From CAZBWE01 sp964440735 (GTDB lineage Bacteria; Planctomycetota; Phycisphaerae; Sedimentisphaerales; Anaerobacaceae): 5,667 bases of DNA. The stretch spans positions 1 to 5,667 of the forward strand of contig CAYTTK010000161.1 in assembly GCA_964440735.1 (NCBI GenBank), written 5' to 3'. This document shows positions 1 through 5,284 of the stretch, one piece after another (positions within the stretch are counted from its first letter, which is position 1; every line of letters begins with the position of its first letter). Under the pieces are notes generated by a model. It ran no database searches. It had not been told where the DNA came from and was given only the letters and a program-made list of their open reading frames with translations. The position numbers and the translations under genes are program-made.

Positions 1-165
1 GGGTTGCAGCGTGGGTTTGGTAGTTTCGACCGCCAGTTGTGGCTTTTGTTTTTCAGGTTCAACCTGGATTTTTGCTTCTTTTTCAGAAGGGCGACAACCT
101 GTTGCTAAGAGCATTAACAAAGCAATAATGGTCATATATAAGCTGAGGTATTTGACTTGTTTCAT
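1..165 (-). CDS. Lipoprotein, N-terminal part (gene runs off the left edge)
   Basis: The first 55 codons of a minus-strand gene are visible; the rest lies outside the window. It starts MKQVKYLSLY, followed by a hydrophobic stretch (about residues 7-22) and the lipobox-like LATGC with Cys24. That is a type II signal peptide, so the mature protein should be lipidated at Cys24 and anchored to a membrane facing the periplasm. After the Cys comes a hydrophilic, Lys/Glu/Pro/Gln-rich linker (residues 25-55), typical of the spacer between a lipid anchor and a folded domain. The start is supported by an AAGGAG ribosome binding site (173-179 on the minus strand) about 7 nt upstream of the ATG. No functional domain is in view, so the role is unknown. 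The Ala at lipobox position -3 is less usual than Leu but accepted. Confidence 0.85.
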   Translation of the reverse strand, partial: MKQVKYLSLYMTIIALLMLLATGCRPSEKEAKIQVEPEKQKPQLAVETTKPTLQP

Positions 166-187
166 TGTTTAGTCTCCTTAATTATAA

Positions 188-352
188 GTGAGCTAAAGTG
201 GCTAAAGTGAAAAAATCATTTATGTCATGCTGAGCGAAGCGAAGCATCTGTCCTTCGATTATGAGATTCTTCGCTCGGGCTTTCGACTGAGCTCAGCCGA
301 AGTCCTGGACGCTCGCTCAGAATGACATCTTTGCTGTCACTTTAGGCGCTTT
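188..352. repeat. Nested palindromic repeat: CTAAAGTG arms enclosing a second inverted repeat
   Basis: The outer arms are AAAGTGGCTAAAGTGA (195-210) and TCACTTTAGGCGCTTT (337-352), which pair at 14 of 16 positions. Inside them lies another inverted repeat with ends ATGTCATGCTGAGC (222-235) and GCTCAGAATGACAT (315-328), pairing at 13 of 14. The inner unit also holds the perfect palindrome CTGAGCTCAG (287-296), flanked by complementary CTTTCG and CGAAG. No coding signal is seen. The arrangement looks like one dispersed palindromic element inserted inside another. It lies directly upstream of the lipoprotein gene, so it could affect that gene's promoter or leader. Confidence 0.8.
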
Positions 353-385
353 TGAACCATTCGATTTATAATTATATATCAGGAA

Positions 386-760
386 ATGGAAATGACAACT
401 GATTTTTTTATATTAGCCACAAAGACATCCGCCTTCGCCATACTGCTTCGCCGATGGGCTACGCAGAACAGGGCTACGGCGAGACAGGCTCCGGCACTAA
501 GAGAATTTAATCGCGGATTACACGGAAAAATTAGCCACGAATTCACACGAATTTGCACTAATTATTTATTAACCGCGGATTGCATGGATTACGCGGAGAA
601 TTTTGCCACAAATCAAGCTTCGCTAAAGCTTCGCCCTGACAGGAAAGTACAAAAGATTAGCCACGAATACCTATGGTACAAAATTACAGGAATAGACACC
701 TGTTTTTTAGACACAGATACCTATGGCATAAATTGACGCGGATTGGCATAGAGAAAAAAA
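386..760. repeat. Mosaic of degenerate dispersed repeats, no gene
   Basis: The stretch is built from short related modules. CGCGGATTACACGGA (512-526) recurs as CGCGGATTGCATGGA (574-588). TTAGCCACGAA occurs at 531-541 and 657-667. GGGCTACG occurs at 456-463 and 471-478. ATACCTATGG occurs at 667-676 and exactly 50 bp later at 717-726. AAGCTTCG is repeated around 615-632. Repeats of the CGCGGATTACACGG and TTAGCCACGAATT kind are scattered through many environmental bacterial genomes. A 116-codon open frame crosses it (386-736), but its sequence is just the translated repeats, so I do not call a gene. Its right end abuts the truncated methyltransferase at about 771. Confidence 0.75.
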
Positions 761-770
761 TAATCGATAA

Positions 771-872
771 TCAATTGAAAGGCGGGTCAATATAGATAAG
801 GTCAACGCTTTCGGGCTCCAGAGTAGCCAGTATTTCTAAATTATCCCCACAGTATAAAACGTTTTTTGTCAT
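771..872 (-). pseudogene. N4/N6 DNA methyltransferase, 5' fragment only, ends after catalytic DPPFN
   Basis: An ATG 12 nt after the kinase stop opens a 33-codon frame. It begins MTKNVLYCGDNLEIL and ends with DLIYIDPPFN (residues 24-33), then TGA. A start of the GDNLEIL type followed by D-L-I-Y-x-D-P-P-F-N is the signature N-terminus of beta-type N6-adenine/N4-cytosine DNA methyltransferases (N6_N4_Mtase family), where DPPF is catalytic motif IV. The remaining few hundred residues, including the SAM-binding FxGxG motif, are absent: beyond the TGA only the repeat mosaic is found. The product cannot be an active enzyme. There is no clear ribosome binding site, and the spacing suggests translation coupled to the kinase. 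The gene was probably intact once and was cut by a deletion or insertion at about 771-776. Confidence 0.8.
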
Positions 873-884
873 ACTAAAGCTACG

Positions 885-2036
885 TCAGAATGGGATATCG
901 TCAGGACTAATATCTTCTTCTTTATCATATCTCTCGATAGCATCGAGCCGTTTGTGTAGATTGGATAGAATGATACGTTTTTTTTCGGGAGCGACTGTTT
1001 TCAGCATGTAAAGGAAATCTCTTACGACCTCCACCGGAAAGCCTTTACCAAACTTCTTCACGTAATAATATGTTCCGCTCATTACGCAATTTATCAGGAT
1101 GGCTGCATTAGGCACTATTTCCTCCAATATGCAGCTACGATATGCATTCTCCAGATTGGTCTGAACCCGCTCGACATCGCTTAGGTATACGGCTTGGTTT
1201 TCGATTTTACTGATGTGCTGTTCCAGGTTATCCGCAAAAGTTCGATAGCAAGCCATCTCTTGTTTGCTGAACCCGATCTCGAAAAACATGTCGCTCTGGA
1301 TTCCTTTGGTGACATCGGCAAATCGTTGAATGCGGGTCTTTGGATCATGCTCACACATTTTGCTGAGCATTCTCTTGTATTTGAAATTTTCGATGTGGTT
1401 CTCTCGAACAATTCTTTCGAAGAGCTTTCCGACAAAGTATACCTCTGTCGTGAAATCGTAGATCTGGTTAGAGAACTCGCTCGGTAGCTCACACCACCAA
1501 TTCAAGCTTACACTCTTGTCAAAATCCTGCGAGTCTTGAATCTGCTTCCCGAACCCGAAATCAATGATTTTGACTGTCCCATCACTACTCACAATCAGAT
1601 TTGCTGGCCTAATATCTCTGTGAAGAATGTTGTTCTCCTCCAGGTACTTGAAACCGTTGATGCTCTGAAGGAACACCTCGTTAATCATCTCAGGTTGCTG
1701 GGCGAGGTAATTCCCGATCTCTAAGCCGTCAACGAACTCCATCAAGATGAAACCAGTGAATTTGTCTGGATAAAGGTAGTAGTTGAATACCCGAACCACG
1801 TTGTGGTGGTACACTCGGTGGAGAATCTTGATTTCGCGGACGAAATTGGCGAACAATTCTTTCCGATCGCTTTCTGAATATGGAGTGAACTTTTTACAAA
1901 CGAAGTGCTCATTTATCTGGTTGTCATAGAGTAAAACGGTCCGACCGCAAGCTCCTTTACCCAGTTCCCTCACAAAAACGTAATCGCGTCTCCGGATAAA
2001 TTGGATGATCTCATCCTGAGCTTCAGACTTCTTCAA
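885..2036 (-). CDS. Hanks-type Ser/Thr protein kinase, soluble, with helical C-terminal extension
   Basis: The 383-residue protein has the full kinase core: glycine loop G26-K-G-A-C-G31, ATP lysine K48 in FVCKK, alpha-C Glu68 (REIKIL), HRD catalytic loop (H139-R-D141 to N146), DFG (D159-F-G161) and the D231-P-x-x-R235 end motif. It should be active. Two signatures are unusual: the APE motif reads PSE (185-187, in CELPSEF), and the helix-F Asp is Glu198 (TEVYFVGKLFE). Residues about 255-383 form a charged, probably helical extension with no domain I recognise. There is no membrane segment and no PASTA or WD40 repeats, so it is likely cytosolic. The start is TTG: the frame has a TGA two codons upstream, AAGG lies 9 nt before the TTG, and the next start-like codon (V22) would cut into the kinase domain. 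It is transcribed from its own promoter and followed closely by a methyltransferase remnant, suggesting a role in DNA modification or defence (inference). Confidence 0.9.
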   Translation of the reverse strand: MKKSEAQDEIIQFIRRRDYVFVRELGKGACGRTVLLYDNQINEHFVCKKFTPYSESDRKELFANFVREIKILHRVYHHNVVRVFNYYLYPDKFTGFILMEFVDGLEIGNYLAQQPEMINEVFLQSINGFKYLEENNILHRDIRPANLIVSSDGTVKIIDFGFGKQIQDSQDFDKSVSLNWWCELPSEFSNQIYDFTTEVYFVGKLFERIVRENHIENFKYKRMLSKMCEHDPKTRIQRFADVTKGIQSDMFFEIGFSKQEMACYRTFADNLEQHISKIENQAVYLSDVERVQTNLENAYRSCILEEIVPNAAILINCVMSGTYYYVKKFGKGFPVEVVRDFLYMLKTVAPEKKRIILSNLHKRLDAIERYDKEEDISPDDIPF

Positions 2037-2094
2037 TTCTCAATCCCTTCTCGACGAATGATAATTAGATTGATCCGCATAACATACGGCGTCT

Positions 2095-2134
2095 TGGTTT
2101 CCTGTCCGAAAACAGGCCTTTGTCGAAGAAACCA
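2095..2134 (-). other. Hairpin in the 5' leader of the kinase transcript
   Basis: The leader between promoter and kinase start (about 100 nt) contains a compact fold near its 5' end. An outer stem pairs GGTTT with AAACC (ends at 2095-2100 and 2129-2134), and an inner stem pairs CCTGT (2112-2116) with ACAGG (2101-2105) around a 6-nt loop. An asymmetric bulge of about 12 nt (2117-2128) separates the stems on one side. No poly-U tract follows, so it is not a simple terminator. It might stabilise the mRNA or be a protein site. No known riboswitch family is recognised. Confidence 0.4.
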
Positions 2135-2142
2135 TACGAAGT

Positions 2143-2170
2143 ATTATAGCGAACCATGGCAAAATATCAA
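2143..2170 (-). promoter_or_regulatory. Sigma-70-type promoter for the kinase gene
   Basis: On the minus strand, TTGATA (2170-2165, five of six to TTGACA) is followed after 16 nt by a perfect TATAAT (2148-2143). Transcription would begin near 2136, leaving a leader of about 100 nt before the TTG start at 2036. It is the best promoter I find in the window. Confidence 0.65.
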
Positions 2171-2277
2171 TCGAGATTTTCAGACTGAGCTGGGAAAATC
2201 CGGGCAGGTGATGAGAAATCCGGGTTAAAGATAACCTATTTTTCTTTATTTGCCTTTGTTTATTGGTTAAAATCAGA

Positions 2278-2341
2278 CTCGATGCTCGATACTCGATACT
2301 CATCGAGTATCGAGTACTGTAAGGTGTGGTCGTAACCTTAC
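2278..2341. repeat. Heptamer tandem folding into a perfect 13-bp hairpin, plus a second inverted repeat
   Basis: The heptamer CTCGATR is repeated three times in tandem (2278-2298) and then appears inverted, giving CTCGATACTCGAT (2285-2297), loop ACTC, and ATCGAGTATCGAG (2302-2314). The 13-bp stem is perfect and can extend by a wobble pair and a further pair. Immediately to the right, GTAAGGT (2319-2325) pairs with ACCTTAC (2335-2341). No long T-run follows, so a terminator role is weak. The block lies between the divergent kinase and ilvD genes and is probably a dispersed palindromic repeat. Confidence 0.75.
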
Positions 2342-2360
2342 CAATAAGCTTTCAATGGTG

Positions 2361-2416
2361 AGATTCTTCGCCCCCGTGCTTTCTTGCGAAAGCAAGAACG
2401 GGGGCTCAGAATGACA
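2361..2416. repeat. Second, shorter copy of the AGATTCTTCG...GCTCAGAATGACA element with its own hairpin
   Basis: It begins AGATTCTTCG (2361-2370) and ends GCTCAGAATGACA (2404-2416), the same ends as the inner unit at 264-327, but the centre is different. Here the centre is a strong hairpin: CCCCCG (2371-2376) pairs with CGGGGG (2399-2404), then after a 4-nt bulge TTCTTGC (2381-2387) pairs with GCAAGAA (2392-2398) around a GAAA tetraloop. It lies 49 bp upstream of ilvD and would be transcribed if the ilvD promoter is upstream. Confidence 0.75.
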
Positions 2417-2433
2417 GTAAAGTCATCAATTTT

Positions 2434-2464
2434 TTAGTGCCTTTGTGGCAGAAGGAAGAAACAA
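2434..2464 (+). promoter_or_regulatory. Repeat-derived leader with ribosome binding site for ilvD
   Basis: The run TTAGTGCCTTTGTGGC followed by AGAAGGAAG sits right before the ilvD ATG. AAGGAAG (2452-2458) is 6 nt from the start and makes a good ribosome binding site. The preceding bases match the dispersed repeat seen again at 4701-4724 before the second cysteine-cluster gene, so the repeat edge appears to form the translation start region. No convincing -35/-10 pair for ilvD was found. Confidence 0.55.
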
Positions 2465-4132
2465 ATGAGAAGCGATACAGTTAAAAAAGGATTTCAAAGG
2501 GCACCGCACAGGGGCCTGCTTCGTGCCTGCGGTCTTACCGACGCTGATATCGAGAAGCCATTTATCGGCATAGCCAATAGTTTCTGCGAGATAGTGCCGG
2601 GGCACGTTCACTTGAATAAAGTAGCTGAGGTTGTCAAGCAGGCAGTCCGCGAGGCGGGTGGAACACCTTTTGAATTTAATACCATAGCGGTTTGTGACGG
2701 CATTGCTATGGGCCATACGGGTATGAAATATTCTCTGGCCTCGCGGGAAATTGTCGCCGATTCCGTGGAGACTATGGCACAAGCGCACTGTTTTGACGGC
2801 CTTGTTTGCATCCCCAACTGCGACAAAATCATCCCTGGTATGTTAATGGCGGCGGTTCGGCTGAACATTCCCACGGTTTTTGTATCCGGCGGGCCTATGG
2901 CTGCCGGAAAAATGAAAGACGGCAGGGCCGTTGACCTTATCAGCATATTTGAAGGCATCGCCGAATTCAACGCCGGCAAAATCGACGAAGCCCAGCTAAA
3001 GGAGCTTGAGTGCGCTGCCTGTCCCGGACAGGGAAGCTGTTCGGGCATGTTCACCGCCAATTCGATGAACTGTCTGTGCGAGGCGATTGGAATAGCCCTT
3101 CCCGGCAACGGCACTATCCTGGCGATTGACCCAAAACGACAACAGCTTTATAAGGCGGCAGGTCAACAGATTATGCTGCTGATTGAAAAGGACATTAAAC
3201 CGCTCGATATAATCAATGACAAATCGCTGGATAACGCCCTTGTCTTGGATATGGCGATGGGCGGCTCGACGAACACCATCCTGCACTCTTTGGCCGTCGC
3301 CAGCGAGGCCGGTATCAAATACGACCTTGAACGTATAAATACAATCTCGGCTAAATGCCCCAACATTTGCAAAGTAGCACCGTCGAGTAAGTTTCACGTA
3401 GAAGACGTCGATGCCGCCGGCGGCGTAAGTGCAATACTGAAAGAAATCAGCAGGATTCCCAATCTTCTAAATACCGATTGTCTAACAGTAACCGGCAAAA
3501 CACTCGGTAAAAATATTGCCAAGGCCGAAATAAAAAATCAGGAGGTTATTCGCCCATTGGAGAAAGCGTACTCGAAAACAGGCGGCTTAGCTATCCTGCG
3601 AGGTAACCTTGCTCCCAACGGCAGTGTTGTAAAGACGGCAGGCGTTGCTCCCGAAATGCTGACTCATACCGGCCCTGCGGTTATTTTTGAAAGCCAGGAA
3701 GATGCCTGCGAGGGTATCCTGGCCGGCAAGGTTAAAAAAGGTGACGTCGTCGTTATCCGCTATGAAGGCCCCAAAGGTGGGCCGGGTATGGTTGAGATGT
3801 TAAGCCCTACCAGTTATATAGTAGGAGCCGGCCTGGGTGAGTCTGTTGCGTTGATTACAGACGGCAGATTCTCCGGCGGCACACGTGGTGCCTGCATCGG
3901 ACACATCAGCCCCGAAGCGGCAGTAGGCGGGCCAATCGGATTATTAAAAGATGGTGACATCATCGAAATCGATATTCCCAATAACAAAATAAGCGTAAAG
4001 CTGTCTGATAATGAATTGGCCGAACGAAAGAATAGATGGCAGCCACCTAAGCCGAGAATTACAAAGGGCTACCTTGCAAAATACGCCTCTATGGCTACCA
4101 GCGCCGATACTGGAGCTGTCTTGAAGTGGTAA
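2465..4132 (+). CDS. ilvD: Dihydroxy-acid dehydratase (IlvD)
   Basis: This cytosolic enzyme removes water from 2,3-dihydroxyisovalerate and 2,3-dihydroxy-3-methylvalerate, giving the 2-keto acid precursors of valine, leucine (and pantothenate) and isoleucine. Its 555 residues are full family length. Visible signatures are NSFCEIVPGHVHL (38-50), CDGIAMGHTGM (77-87), PNCDKIIPGM with Cys119, Asp120 and Lys121 (the metal site, where this lysine is carbamylated in homologues), CPGQGSCSGMFTANS with Cys192, and DGRFSGGTRG with the catalytic Ser470. Cys119 and Cys192 match conserved Fe-S ligands. The Cys in the TPCN motif of the [2Fe-2S] plant and mycobacterial enzymes is Gly46 here (PGH), as in the E. 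coli type, so an oxygen-sensitive [4Fe-4S] form is more likely. The ATG has a good ribosome binding site. The next gene starts 1 nt after the stop. Confidence 0.97.
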   Translation: MRSDTVKKGFQRAPHRGLLRACGLTDADIEKPFIGIANSFCEIVPGHVHLNKVAEVVKQAVREAGGTPFEFNTIAVCDGIAMGHTGMKYSLASREIVADSVETMAQAHCFDGLVCIPNCDKIIPGMLMAAVRLNIPTVFVSGGPMAAGKMKDGRAVDLISIFEGIAEFNAGKIDEAQLKELECAACPGQGSCSGMFTANSMNCLCEAIGIALPGNGTILAIDPKRQQLYKAAGQQIMLLIEKDIKPLDIINDKSLDNALVLDMAMGGSTNTILHSLAVASEAGIKYDLERINTISAKCPNICKVAPSSKFHVEDVDAAGGVSAILKEISRIPNLLNTDCLTVTGKTLGKNIAKAEIKNQEVIRPLEKAYSKTGGLAILRGNLAPNGSVVKTAGVAPEMLTHTGPAVIFESQEDACEGILAGKVKKGDVVVIRYEGPKGGPGMVEMLSPTSYIVGAGLGESVALITDGRFSGGTRGACIGHISPEAAVGGPIGLLKDGDIIEIDIPNNKISVKLSDNELAERKNRWQPPKPRITKGYLAKYASMATSADTGAVLKW

Positions 4133-4133
4133 G

Positions 4134-4562
4134 ATGCCAACGAAAAAGAAAACTCCGTGGTATATTGCTGGTTTGCATTTTGAGTGTATGCAGTGCGGCA
4201 GGTGCTGCACCGGGCCGGCTGCCGGCTATATATGGGTAACCAGGGAAGAGATGAAACTCATCGCGGATTTTCTGAAAATAACAACAGCTGAATTGAGGCG
4301 GAAATTCTTTAAGCGCGTCGGCCTGAGAACTACTATCGTCGAAAACTGCTCTACCAGAAATTGTATATTTCTAAAGGACGAAGCGGGCAGAAGAACGTGT
4401 ATGATTTATCCTGTCAGGCCAAGCCAGTGTAGAACCTGGCCTTTTTGGTCAGAGAATTTGAGAAATCCAGATACCTGGAACGAGACGGCCCAAAAATGCC
4501 CGGGTATAAACCGGGGAAGATTCTACAGCTACGAGGAAATTCAGAAAGTCAAAAAGACATAG
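4134..4562 (+). CDS. CxxCxxCC-cluster (YkgJ/FliB-like) metal-binding protein, first copy
   Basis: A small cytosolic protein of 142 residues with the family signature C18-x2-C21-G-R-C24-C25 (ECMQCGRCC). The usual downstream block follows: C77 (NCIFL), C89-M-I-Y-P-V-R-P-S-Q-C99-R-T-W-P-F-W, and C122. This is the CxxCxxCC (PF03692) family, annotated as putative zinc- or iron-binding, which also includes flagellin lysine methylase FliB. The biochemical role of the short YkgJ-like members is not established. The ATG lies one base after the ilvD TAA, with no strong ribosome binding site between, so it is probably translated by coupling and co-transcribed with ilvD. A supporting role for an Fe-S enzyme is possible but is only inference from position. 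Its TAG stop is the first triplet of the repeat that follows. Confidence 0.9.
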   Translation: MPTKKKTPWYIAGLHFECMQCGRCCTGPAAGYIWVTREEMKLIADFLKITTAELRRKFFKRVGLRTTIVENCSTRNCIFLKDEAGRRTCMIYPVRPSQCRTWPFWSENLRNPDTWNETAQKCPGINRGRFYSYEEIQKVKKT

Positions 4563-4727
4563 CCACAAAGACACAAAGAGGATAAAAGTGAGCTAAAGTG
4601 AACTAAATTGCCTAAAGTGAGCTAAAGTAAAAAAATAATACGCCATAGGCGTATAAATCCATAACTTTAAGCCCTTCAGACTTTAGGCACTTTACACTTT
4701 TTAGTGTCTTGGTGCCTTCATGGCAAA
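4561..4727. repeat. Palindromic repeat block between the two cysteine-cluster genes
   Basis: The outer arms are GCCACAAAGACACAAAG (4562-4578) and the roughly complementary AGTGTCTTGGTGCC...GGC (4703-4724). Inside them AAAGTG...TTGCCTAAAGTG (4595-4619) opposes CTTTAGGCACTTTACACTTT (4681-4700). The centre holds a perfect hairpin, ATACGCC (4638-4644), ATA loop, GGCGTAT (4648-4654). The left arm contains a tandem of about 10-nt units (GTGAGCTAAA) at 4588-4626. The same arm type is seen at 188-210 and 337-352. The block fills the 182-bp gap between the two genes and probably separates or weakens their co-transcription. Confidence 0.8.
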
Positions 4728-4744
4728 GAAAGAGATAAAAAGCA

Positions 4745-5173
4745 GTGACTGAATGCCAGACAAAAAGTAGGCTTATAAAAAAGGTAGCTGAAATTTACGA
4801 CTGGCTGGATTTGCAACTTGCTGAACACGCTGAACTTGCTGGTAACTGCGATGTGTGTGGCCGATGCTGCGACTTTGACAGCTTTGACCATCGTCTGTTT
4901 GTGACAACGCCGGAGGTGATGTATTTAGCTGCGAATTTGGATAGCGAAGACATAAAGCCGATGACATCCAGCCATTGTCCATATAATATTGATGGCAAAT
5001 GCAGCATTTATGAATATCGTTTTGCTGGCTGTAGAATCTTCTATTGCAAAGGCGATAAGGATTTTCAAAGTCAATTAAGCGAATCGGCTCTTAAAAAATT
5101 CAAATCAATATGCGAAGAGTTTCGAATTGCCTATCGCTATACTGATTTGTCTACTGCACTTTCATCTGATTAG
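4745..5173 (+). CDS. CxxCxxCC-cluster (YkgJ-like) protein, second and divergent copy
   Basis: This 142-residue soluble protein carries C35-x2-C38-G-R-C41-C42 (NCDVCGRCC) about 17 residues deeper than in the upstream copy, after a helical N-terminal region. Further cysteines lie in C78-PYNIDGK-C86-SIYEYRFAG-C96-RIFY-C101, matching the family's second metal-binding block. Outside these motifs it is not closely similar to the first copy: the HRLFVTTPEVMYL and RFAGCRIF segments suggest a separate subfamily, which I associate with Planctomycetota. The start is GTG at 4745, as there is no in-frame ATG before the cysteine cluster. AAAGAGA about 9-10 nt upstream is a modest ribosome binding site. Function is unknown, and metal binding is inferred from the motif. 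The TAG stop coincides with the start of another dispersed repeat. Confidence 0.87.
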   Translation: MTECQTKSRLIKKVAEIYDWLDLQLAEHAELAGNCDVCGRCCDFDSFDHRLFVTTPEVMYLAANLDSEDIKPMTSSHCPYNIDGKCSIYEYRFAGCRIFYCKGDKDFQSQLSESALKKFKSICEEFRIAYRYTDLSTALSSD

Positions 5174-5222
5174 ACACGGATTGACACAGATTCCCACATA
5201 AATATGTATGGTGTCCCCAGAT
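5171..5222. repeat. Dispersed repeat fragment (TTAGACACGGATTGACACAG type)
   Basis: ACACGGATTGACACAGATT follows directly on the TAG of the upstream gene and resembles the ACACGGA and ACGCGGATTG modules of the 386-760 mosaic. It continues into TATGGTGTCCCCAGATTTTCC, which looks like the edge of a dispersed element but cannot be assigned. Positions 5223-5284 show nothing further. Confidence 0.5.
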
Positions 5223-5284
5223 TTTCCATGCTTGAAGAAATTTAGATAGAACCATCTGATAACATTGAAATAGAGTGACTGGCT

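Noticed and set aside
181..186. TATAAT on the minus strand upstream of the lipoprotein gene
   Set aside because: It directly abuts the ribosome binding site, so transcription would start inside it, and no -35 is visible at proper spacing.
686..708. Terminator-like ACAGG...CCTGT followed by T-run
   Set aside because: Only a 5-bp stem with an 8-nt loop, on the plus strand with no gene upstream to terminate.
386..736. 116-codon plus-strand open frame with AGGA before the ATG
   Set aside because: It lies wholly within degenerate dispersed repeats, and its translation just reflects repeat modules with no domain-like character.
771..2042. Possible TGA recoding, since the upstream frame, kinase and methyltransferase stump share one reading frame
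   Set aside because: Tryptophan is encoded by TGG in the kinase, each stop is followed by a plausible new start, and other genes use TAA or TAG without informative internal TGA. Chance phase is sufficient.
2040..2303. 87-codon frame in phase with the kinase and ending two codons before its TTG
   Set aside because: It begins inside the CTCGATA palindrome and crosses the kinase promoter and leader. No protein-like pattern is seen and a TGA separates it from the kinase.
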